A stretch of DNA of 64,000 nt from Aculops lycopersici (Eukaryota > Arthropoda > Arachnida > Trombidiformes > Eriophyidae), in assembly GCA_015350385.1 (NCBI GenBank), contig WNKI01000002.1, positions 3,605,525 to 3,669,524 of the forward strand, read 5' to 3'. The notes beneath the pieces were generated by a model, which was not told where the DNA came from, did not search any database, and worked only from the letters and a program-made list of their open reading frames with translations. Position numbers and translations under genes: made by a program. Each line of letters begins with the position of its first letter. The stretch's first letter is position 1. Positions 33,501-54,073 of the stretch are shown here, piece after piece.

Positions 33501-34834
33501 TCCGCTGTTTTCAAGAGGCAACTAAGTTGAAGCCAAACGAGACTAATGCAACTCTTTGGATCGAATTTGGAAATCTCACCTACAACCTTGTATCTCTTTG
33601 CTCGAGGCTGTTTGCTTATGATGAGTTTGAGTTGGACTTGATGGCAAAGCAACCAACGAAGACGGACAAGCTAGAGATGAGGCACAAGTATCTCTACCAA
33701 CTGACCAAGAATTGTTTTAAGTCTGCTTTAAGCTTGTGTCAATGTGAGGAAATATGGCTTCAATATTACATGCTCGGAAAGATTTACGAAAAGGTGGAAC
33801 CATTCCGAGCTTTGGAGTACTACTACATGGCGGATGCTCAACTATGGCACGAGGGCGCTAATTACCCGAAGAAGATCTCTTACCACAACCCACCAGATTT
33901 GGCATTTGAAGCGATGGAAGTTCACTATCGGATCCACTGTACGTCCTTAAAGTATCTCCTTACAAACAATGAGATCACCCAAGAGGGTATGAATCATCTC
34001 AAAAGGATTCTATTGAACGCACAACGGTCTCCTTTTGTGGAGCTTGAGGGCGTTGCATCACCTAAGAAGCAGATGGAAAAGTTTATCAGTCGTGATGTTA
34101 GCTTGCTCTTGGATGATGTCATCGACTTTGTCGAGAAGGAGGCCGAGTTCGACGAGCTAATATTCATGTGTCTTCATGGAATGCGAAGGTGTCTAGTTAG
34201 AAGCGACAAGAACTTCAAGGCACTGTATAGATTGTCGTTTTATTACAGGAAAATCAGGGACTCTCAAATGGCCCAAGAAATTCTGTGGGCTGGAAGTATC
34301 AAGACCGACAGAAGAATTGCCAATCTACTTGCTAGAAAACCAGGCATTCCAGAATTCAGAGCTGCACCACCTGATTTGAGTGGTATTGAATCTTTGTTCT
34401 CGGATAGAAAGATTGGCAATATCTTCTACAATGTTTGGAGGTTACCCATAGAGGAAATTGATAGGCCCGGTTGTTTCGAGCATTGGATGTTCAAGTGCAC
34501 CTGGCTGTTGATCAAGATTTGCGTTGACCTTAATGACACAAACGTCCTCAACGTGATAGCATTTCAGTTGAGCCGAGCACCGGAAACTGCCAAGAAATAT
34601 ATGCCAGATAGGCCAAGAATATTGATGGGACTCTGCGCAACTAAGGCTATCGTAAAGATTGTTTCAGATGCAATTGAACGGGCGGATGGTATTGAAAGAA
34701 AACAAGTTTTGATTAGAGAAGGTTTGCTGTTGGCCGACAAATTTATCAAGGCAAATGTATTCGTTGATCATATGCAAGGTATGTACAAACAACTGACTGC
34801 TCAAGCAAGATTACTGGCAGGCCAAGTCTTATAA
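30554..34834 (+). CDS. Cabin1: CABIN1 / calcineurin-binding protein, HIRA complex subunit
   Basis: CABIN1 is the TPR-rich partner of HIRA and UBN1 in replication-independent H3.3 deposition and, in mammals, a calcineurin and MEF2 repressor. The 1426-residue product is encoded in one exon starting MIRALNEPEVAN. N-terminal TPR-like helices at about 90-190 (TDISLWIKTGDRG, FARFCYEYALNLNPQNW) and a central segment at about 900-1120 match CABIN1: FYFLADYYFKNKSFDTAKSY, INPERFDSWAA, LWIEFGNLTYNL, YPKKISYHNPPDLAFEAMEV. An acidic start, a Ser/Asn-rich insert (about 300-400) and a coiled Glu/Arg stretch (about 420-455) separate them. It is shorter than human CABIN1 (over 2000 residues) and lacks its C-terminal tail. 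AATAAA lies at 34852-34857. Confidence 0.9.
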   Translation: MIRALNEPEVANTTSDESSDDEGKQQQQSLSKEALQEQCLEKYRKALIAIQENKEGEAKDSLEDLISELKDLETDNDTLDQLRFSVFRNLGNLKKDDIEDFVEALQIDPTDISLWIKTGDRGAMQNNFAFARFCYEYALNLNPQNWVAIDRLMDIYYIMHLPFELYDICSRALSLTQKHAKAEELLAAAIRLQPTLKATNELAQDNSATSPSNGSEIGGIVKKLESAKRKRREQVMIDYQKFKKTRLSITLDTARTQSLASFGNYVMRIYERFSKQSITRHTMINITLNNTLSFSQQFNINGSTNSQSLNQNSNDANSQDVEMSIEGEGTSRSDNDKSNQRNEPTTSNDENDQTKSSARNRSNQNSQKSSSLSFATMLFPLESGDKRRSSRNRTNQDDSFSFKMKFDELNELLPEKLRIGAIEEALQKRREEQQRHLDLKAKEQEESVSQETNLDPVREDLIIKDIVEAITNRLQTPGSFKSDIKLCDMFHLYLSKLSQKKQNSLPEVYPKIYKVYRKLCPLPNGVFVEINPDGITLDELWFTLTANEICYNHKECMFLLRFLAQLEIYLDEAQHKEFRVRLFLVLGSNSDHRYLDIALKNIEEDTRIYASNRKIITRAYLKTLIDKTNEKLSQDNDDSENYLELINKLAPKSETEMSDREIGSLCAAINAIELWQRGLDILNQRNDLNNDVIIDTLNICLRNGAKMDAILASKLCKEALSGTRPATWSCLYYGWVNELSEAELADEDMIERLDKFFELGHQTLGKKCTCTIDRGEFLMLYVKHLLQDYRDSFEERDLLGAMSCLFDYPTKKPVAVSGHKAQRVKMQWKYAEIIYDYFEPEQLPTYTSQLRKKGITSELETLFKEIAAVIPDSLNPAKPGGAIEPIKDFIEKGTTLETRSLPENKVTKNLFYFLADYYFKNKSFDTAKSYYYSDLAINPERFDSWAASGLLLASGVDKALSEGNISTEDFVEGTFCDLTDSAIRCFQEATKLKPNETNATLWIEFGNLTYNLVSLCSRLFAYDEFELDLMAKQPTKTDKLEMRHKYLYQLTKNCFKSALSLCQCEEIWLQYYMLGKIYEKVEPFRALEYYYMADAQLWHEGANYPKKISYHNPPDLAFEAMEVHYRIHCTSLKYLLTNNEITQEGMNHLKRILLNAQRSPFVELEGVASPKKQMEKFISRDVSLLLDDVIDFVEKEAEFDELIFMCLHGMRRCLVRSDKNFKALYRLSFYYRKIRDSQMAQEILWAGSIKTDRRIANLLARKPGIPEFRAAPPDLSGIESLFSDRKIGNIFYNVWRLPIEEIDRPGCFEHWMFKCTWLLIKICVDLNDTNVLNVIAFQLSRAPETAKKYMPDRPRILMGLCATKAIVKIVSDAIERADGIERKQVLIREGLLLADKFIKANVFVDHMQGMYKQLTAQARLLAGQVL

Positions 34835-35042
34835 TGAACTAGGAACTTAGGAATAAATAGACTCAATTAACTATACTTTCCATTAGATGATATCAAAACT
34901 GGCTAATAAAATTTGTTGAATTTGATATTAATCCAATTTGAAACAATGAGCGGATTTCCGGCAGAGTTCAAATTGGATCAAATCTTATTGTTCATTCTAG
35001 CCTATTTTTCTACTTATCTGCCCTCCGAGCTACCCGTCTTTT
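34835..35042. other. CABIN1 3'UTR
   Basis: AT-rich sequence with AATAAA at 34852-34857 and no gene; it ends where repeat copy B starts. Confidence 0.6.
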
Positions 35043-36036
35043 GCTGCCTAGACATACATATAACAAAGGACATACTTGACAGCAACCGAGTGAGGAAGCT
35101 CCAGTTTCTTTCTTCTATCTCTCGCTTTTGTTAATTCCTAATTTGTCGGAACAACGCGAGTGACAAGCCAACAACAACGATGGCGACCACAATTATGGAA
35201 CTTGGTGTACGTGTTTTGTCATGGGCCGAGCGACTGCCACCACTTGTGGCTTTCCATCTAGTTAAGCTGCATTGAAATAAATTAATGCATTCGCTCCTCC
35301 ATGCGAAGCCAAAGTCTTGCCACCCAACAAAAGCGAGAGCGGGAGCGCGAACATTTGCCCGACTCAACAAGTGGGAAGTCGCTAGCGCGAGCGACTTTGC
35401 GCCTCAATGGCCGCCATAATGCTTGAGCTCCTCCAGGTGGTTTATGTGTGCGAAGACGCCTACGCGAATCTTCAACAGCTTATCTGGAAACTCAAGCCTA
35501 AATGAGTCGAATAGAAATTAGTATAACCGCAGAACATTACATTACATTATATTTGCCAACCATTCTGTTATCTCAATGGGTTGTAAATTCTATATTCAAA
35601 CTAAAAGCATATCGAGCTAGCTAAAAGTGCCCACTGTCGAGCTGCCTAATGGGATTTTCTAACCATGTCCACGACAATATCAATGAAAATCGATAATCCC
35701 AAATGCTGTTAGAGCGCAAAATTAACGTGGGTGACTAAACCGAACTAGACCAAAGTTAAGTGTCGAGAAGTTCATTACTAGAGTTTGCTTTATTGCAACC
35801 AGAACGCAATTAAGCACTCACCTGCGGTTATTTCAATCTCTCCGTGATTCTCGATTTGGTTGCACAACTATTAAATGGTGGTAGCGAAATGGTCAGAGAA
35901 ATTGTGCAAATAAAACCACCGACTCTGTTGAGTCGATGGGTAATATCGAGAGTCTGTTAGGTAAATTTCGGTGTTCGTCACGTTGCTCGACTTGCATCTG
36001 CAACCAACAAGGAGCTCATCCAGTTGCTCTAATTAG
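35043..36036. repeat. ~1-kb direct repeat, copy B (right of CABIN1)
   Basis: Second copy of the sequence at 29185-30227, same orientation, start points 5858 bases apart. Differences are scattered single bases (for example GCGAGC against GCTAGC near 35620) plus about 50 bases missing after 35950. The divergence increases toward the right end. No terminal TG...CA, primer-binding site or polyprotein remnants were seen. Confidence 0.9.
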
Positions 36037-36691
36037 GACCTGTGAGCAATGATTCCTCTCTGCATAGACTAAATGCGCCATTAACTGCAGTGGACCAGCA
36101 ATGGAATAGGAGCAGTGGTTACGATCGCCACAACTACTTAGTCGTTTCATTTAATATGTGCGAAACGCTAAAACAACAACAAAAACGCTTGTAATTGCTT
36201 TTAATTAATGTTTCTCACTCAAACTACACGAACTTGAACCAAAATGTGTGCCTCTCACACGGATAGACAGACCGGCCATAATTAACACGACAGTGGGACG
36301 AGCAAACGACAGGCAAATAGTTTGCTAGATTACTCGTGATCTAAAGGCACTACTTTGTCAAGATCATGACATTTTGAGCTGGAGTTCGGTTGTTTCAGCA
36401 ACGGATCGAATGGAATAACGAGCTGCAATATATTTATAGACTAGAGTTGGAGTGAAGTCGTTCCATCATGAAAAATGACTTGTTATGAACTCGTAAGGTC
36501 ATAAAGAAGCACAAGGTTGGATAATCTCCAAGATCAGATGTCCACTGATATTCGATTTATCGCGAGTAAGACAGTTGTAAATAATCGAATTTAGCATTGG
36601 CAGCTATATGGATTTGCATGAATTAGTGCGCGTCGTGCAAAAGAACGCCTGTGGCGTCGGGCACTCACAAGAAAAAAAGAAAAATCTCATG
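36037..36691. other. Intergenic region, no gene seen
   Basis: Between repeat copy B and the tRNA gene. AT-rich, without a supported coding frame. The Pol III T-runs (A-runs on the plus strand) at 36672-36684 belong to the tRNA. Confidence 0.5.
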
Positions 36692-36763
36692 TGAGGCGTG
36701 AGCGATTTGAACGCCCAACCTTTGGATCTGGAGTCCACTGCGCTACCGTTGCGCCAACGCCCC
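36692..36763 (-). tRNA. tRNA-Trp (anticodon CCA)
   Basis: On the minus strand 72 bases fold as a full cloverleaf. The acceptor stem GGGGCGT pairs with ACGCCTC (one G-U), the D arm is GCGC/AACGGTA/GCGC, and the anticodon loop CTCCAGA carries CCA at positions 34-36. The variable loop is AGGTT and the T arm is GGGCG/TTCAAAT/CGCTC. The discriminator is A. One mismatch closes the outer anticodon-stem pair (27-43, G-A). There is no intron. T-runs on this strand at 36680-36684 and 36672-36678 provide Pol III termination. Confidence 0.93.
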
Positions 36764-36910
36764 GAACATAGATATCGAACGCCAAAGCCAAATCAGATAC
36801 TGACGTCTCAAGTCGATGAAAACTTTCCTGACATCTTGTGGACCCATGTGCTCAATTTGCATTAAACTTCATGATCTCAAAATATTCTATCTAATTAATT
36901 AAACAAAATT

Positions 36911-38278
36911 ATGCCGGGAATAAAAGAACAAATTATTGATTTGTTGGAGCAGCTGGAGAAGTCACAACAGACAGACGATGCATTCAGAGTGATACATTAC
37001 AACGATAACCCCATCGATTCGTCGATCAAACATTGGCAACAGGAATATGAGAATCTTAAGCGGGAAAACGAGAGGCTGCGAGCCCGATTGGAGCTATTGG
37101 AATCGGAATCTCAGGGTGATGTGACACAACGAGTTGATGATGTTGTGTCTAAGTCTCATCAAGTTGAGGAGTTGACAAAAACAGTATTCCAACTAAAGGC
37201 AAGAGAGGAGAAAATATTAGCCTCTTTCGGTAAAACTAGTCAGGAGTTTAGGCAGGCATGTTACTTGTTGATTGGTTACAGGATTGACGCTCACCGGGGA
37301 AATATCTATGAGTTATCCCACATGTATAACGATCAAGATGATGCCAAACTCTCGTTTAAAGTTGGGCCCCGAGGCGACATTGAATTATTAGAGAACCAAA
37401 GCACGAGACGTTTGGGTGATCTCGTGCAAACCTACCTAAAAACTGCAAACTCATTCCCCGCCTTCTTGGCGGCGATAACTTTACGCTTATTCAAAATAAC
37501 ACAACAGCAGCAACACGTAGTCGACATGTCTATAACCATGTCGAATGTTACACAGTGTATGTCTGAAACCATGAACCGAACCATGAATCGGTCGGCTCGA
37601 AAGACTCGCCCGGTTGTCAGCTCATTCCAGCGTCCCATTGCCCCAAAACCCGACGAGTTGGCCTCCTTGGGTATTAGTGATAAGTCGACAACAAGTTCTT
37701 CGTCCACTCATCTATATCAAAGTGCTGTTGCCAGAGGTGCCGATAGAAGTACAACTTCCAATACAAGTTACAGAAACAACGACTCGACCATGAGCATAAA
37801 CAATACAGTGATTGAAGTGAGGCCGAGGAATGGCGAGCCGGTTGATAATTCCAAAGTTCGCCTTACAGATTGCGTCAAGCAAGTGGAAGAGTTAACAAAG
37901 AAGATAGCCGAGCTGAAAGAACGTGAGGAGAAGATTTTAGTTTCGTTCAAGCGAACTAGTCGTGAGTTTCGCGAGGTCACTTATCTATTGACAGGATTTC
38001 GAGTGGAGGTTCTCAAAGATGGAGTTTTTAGATTGTCCAGTATGTATGCAGAGCAAGAAGAGGATAAGCTAATATTTCAATTGGAAGAGGGCGAAGTTCA
38101 ACTATTAGAGAATGCCTATGCCAAACGACTATCTCCCTTCATTCTCACCTACCTCGAAGAGGCGGACTCGTTTCCCGCTTTCCTGGCAGCCATTACTTTA
38201 GATCTCTTCAAAGCTTCAACTCAGCAAGTGGACATGTCAATGAGTATGGCCACTACAATGTTAGGCAACTTCCGTTGA
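36911..38278 (+). CDS. Short MAD1-like protein with tandem C-terminal domains
   Basis: MAD1 anchors MAD2 at unattached kinetochores in the spindle assembly checkpoint. This 455-residue intronless product matches only the C-terminal third of MAD1. RVIHYNDNP (26-34) fits the MAD2-interaction motif (basic, two aliphatic, hydrophobic, then Pro), followed by a coiled coil (about 40-66). MAD1 C-terminal domain copy 1 spans 85-195 (SQEFRQACYLLIGYRI, LSHMYNDQDDAKLSF, LLENQ, SFPAFLAAITLRLF) and copy 2 spans 325-434 (SREFREVTYLLTGFRV, LSSMYAEQEEDKLIF, LLENA, SFPAFLAAITLDLF). A polar 130-residue linker joins them. The Bub1-binding RLK triplet is KIL in both. The start is firm: an in-frame TAA lies 15 bases upstream with no acceptor between. 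The roughly 500-residue N-terminal coiled coil of ordinary MAD1 is absent. Confidence 0.85.
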   Translation: MPGIKEQIIDLLEQLEKSQQTDDAFRVIHYNDNPIDSSIKHWQQEYENLKRENERLRARLELLESESQGDVTQRVDDVVSKSHQVEELTKTVFQLKAREEKILASFGKTSQEFRQACYLLIGYRIDAHRGNIYELSHMYNDQDDAKLSFKVGPRGDIELLENQSTRRLGDLVQTYLKTANSFPAFLAAITLRLFKITQQQQHVVDMSITMSNVTQCMSETMNRTMNRSARKTRPVVSSFQRPIAPKPDELASLGISDKSTTSSSSTHLYQSAVARGADRSTTSNTSYRNNDSTMSINNTVIEVRPRNGEPVDNSKVRLTDCVKQVEELTKKIAELKEREEKILVSFKRTSREFREVTYLLTGFRVEVLKDGVFRLSSMYAEQEEDKLIFQLEEGEVQLLENAYAKRLSPFILTYLEEADSFPAFLAAITLDLFKASTQQVDMSMSMATTMLGNFR

Positions 38279-38538
38279 TTATCTTCTTATTATTGTTAAA
38301 ATATAAATAATCTCAATACAGATGATCTCACTAAGTGAAGTAAAGTACTACAGAGACGCCGGCTAATAGATTGCATTTTCTTTTCTGTTTACTATCGCAT
38401 TTGATTTGGACTTGATCAAGTGTAAGATCTGGGTTAGTGGAGGATAGAAAAATAGAATAATAATGATGATCATTATCATTATCGTTGTCAACGTGAATTC
38501 CAGAAGAGTATTGGATACAGAATATCAGTATATCAGTA
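38279..38538. other. Convergent 3' regions of MAD1-like and whirlin genes
   Basis: AT-rich DNA between two convergent stop codons, presumably overlapping 3'UTRs. No gene. Confidence 0.6.
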
Positions 38539-51989
<13,451 letters not shown>

Positions 51990-53017
51990 CTTTTTCTTGG
52001 ATCTGGACGATTTGTTTACATTTTGATCGCTAACTTGCTCAAAACTAGCGACTAGTTTCGCTCTCTTTTTAGACTTCCGGTTTTTCAGTTTCTCTCGCAA
52101 CTCTTTCCCCTGTTTTTTTCCCTATCGCTCACTTTTTCTCTCCCGGAGCGCAAATATCAAATGTTGTATCAAAAGAGCAATTGCGTTACAGCGCAGCATG
52201 CAATTTATATCTTCCCACTCGCACCCCGAGTTTGAATGGGAAAAGTATAAAAATCCCACCAGCCAAACAAAACTAAAAATTGTCGTCTCTATCTTCCTCC
52301 TGGCATCTAGCCAAAGTTTTCGATTCTTTTTAGGAAGACATATGTGGCGAGCTAACTGGCTAGCTGTCTGGATGACGGTTGGCACGCAAGATTGACCAAA
52401 CTTCCTTCCTCTTTGATCCCAACACCAAGTTGGCCGAAACAACCACCGTATCAACAATTTATGGCCACACAATCTCTCGCTGAACCTTTCTGGCCCAACT
52501 TGCTCTCACCAAATTTTGTCGAAGATCTCGGTGGCCAGGTTCTCGTTCTTTTTCTTTCGTCCCCTCTGCTCTATTGCCTCTATGCGCCCTTAATTTTGTC
52601 GTCTTCTAAATGCTACAGCACCGCCTCCTACATGACGATTGGTTTCGCCGAGGGCGCCAATCGTTGCGCATTGGTTTTGCGCAACAACAAAGAACCCATT
52701 TGGACAGGAAAAAAGAGCAACCAAGTAGGCCACTGCGCCTGCTCCATAAAACTTTACTCACTTTTGGTTGACTAGTCGGTAAGTTACACCAGCAAAGTGA
52801 AGCATGAGAATTCGCGACCACCTAGCGGCATATAAAAGTCATTTGGTTACATGGGTGTTAGTTCGTTTAGCTAACTGGTCGGCTGGCTGGCTACTGATTA
52901 CTCAAGTTACGTTAGTCTCATTAAGTCTAGCGGCAAAACAGGTCGTTACTTTTGTCTAGACTAATCGGTGGCGTTAGTTTTGTTGGCGGTCAACGGTAGC
53001 CAAGCTAATTGGCCATT
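51990..53017. other. Whirlin 5' region and CRAL-TRIO gene 3' region
   Basis: About 1 kb between two same-strand genes. It probably holds the whirlin promoter and 5'UTR. Several short frames on both strands show no recognisable content. Confidence 0.45.
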
Positions 53018-54073
53018 TCACTTAAGTTTATTGAATTTGTAAGTTTCGTTTTTATCATTATTATTATAATCTTCGCTATTGTTATTGTTGGTGTCCATGT
53101 TATTAGTATTGCTGTTATTCTTCGCATCAAACTTGTGGTTGCTGCTGGGTTCATTGGTCTCGTCGTAGTTCTCGATTTGGTCCCTGAGTTTCTCAATGTG
53201 AGTCGCTGGCAACAAATCGCTAAACTGGTTTAAAATTTCAAGCATTCGCTTTTTTGTCGGCATTTTCCGCTCTTTCGGATCTTCGGTCGATTGTTGTTGG
53301 TGCAGGTAATCGATTGCATTTGGCGCTTGATCATTCAAATAAGCGTATGCCTTTCCACAGGTGCCACCCAGGAAGTCGGGACAATTCTCTTTGTCCACAA
53401 AGTTGAAGATTTTATCCGAGTTGATAAACTGAACGGCATCTCGTCTCTCGGATGGAATTAGTCGCTTAATTAGCGACCAAACAAAAGAGAGGATCCAGGG
53501 AAAATTGATGGCCAAAATGTAGTCCAAGTTGACGGGAAATCGATCCTTCAACAGATTGATCAGATGCATCAGTAAGTCCAAATCGTAATTTGCGATCGAG
53601 GCGCCAGTTACGTCAATGATAATCGAGTAACTTGAGCCCTCGCGACAATCGTCCAACTTGAACACCAGGTAGGTCATGTAGTCGCGCATCGCCTGCTTCA
53701 GCTCCGGACAACTCCTACACATTGCAGCCCTCAGGTACAGAGTTTTGTTTGAAAATTTGTCACGCTCATAGAGGAATGCTGCGCCAGAGAGTGTTATTTC
53801 TTGGGGAAATTTGGAATCGTCTAAATCGTAGACCAAATTCAACTTCCGCCAGCGAAGCATCTCGCTCAACAACTTGACACTTGGCTCCACCTGTTTGCGT
53901 CCCATAATAACGCATCTTTGCAATAGAAAATCCATCCGCTTAACCAACTCAATATCTTGGGGGTAAAAATCTTGCTGCGCCTTTGGGTATTCTTGGTCTA
54001 GAAATATATCGCGCACCTGTTGCACTACTGGGCCGCGCGGTTCGCGCAATCTGGGCAACTTGTTCATCGGCAT
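53018..54073 (-). CDS. CRAL-TRIO (Sec14) lipid-binding protein, MOSPD2-like
   Basis: The 351-residue single-exon product starts MPMNKLPRLREP. A CRAL-TRIO N-terminal helix region lies at about 20-80 (including LSEMLRWRKLNL) and a Sec14 lobe at about 85-240, with SIIIDVTGASIANYDLDLL, DRFPVNLDYILAINFPW and a gate-helix region ending PDFLGGTC. The FPW...IK arrangement and GG(T) end resemble the CRAL-TRIO domain of MOSPD2. That protein would also have an MSP domain and a C-terminal membrane anchor; here the C-terminus is instead an Asn-rich low-complexity tail. It likely binds or transfers small lipids. An alternative assignment is another arthropod CRAL-TRIO protein. Confidence 0.85.
   Translation of the reverse strand: MPMNKLPRLREPRGPVVQQVRDIFLDQEYPKAQQDFYPQDIELVKRMDFLLQRCVIMGRKQVEPSVKLLSEMLRWRKLNLVYDLDDSKFPQEITLSGAAFLYERDKFSNKTLYLRAAMCRSCPELKQAMRDYMTYLVFKLDDCREGSSYSIIIDVTGASIANYDLDLLMHLINLLKDRFPVNLDYILAINFPWILSFVWSLIKRLIPSERRDAVQFINSDKIFNFVDKENCPDFLGGTCGKAYAYLNDQAPNAIDYLHQQQSTEDPKERKMPTKKRMLEILNQFSDLLPATHIEKLRDQIENYDETNEPSSNHKFDAKNNSNTNNMDTNNNNSEDYNNNDKNETYKFNKLK

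Noticed and set aside
29185..36036. Treating the twin 1-kb repeats as LTRs of a retroelement
   Set aside because: No TG...CA ends, primer-binding site, polypurine tract or gag/pol remnants; the interior is a host gene.
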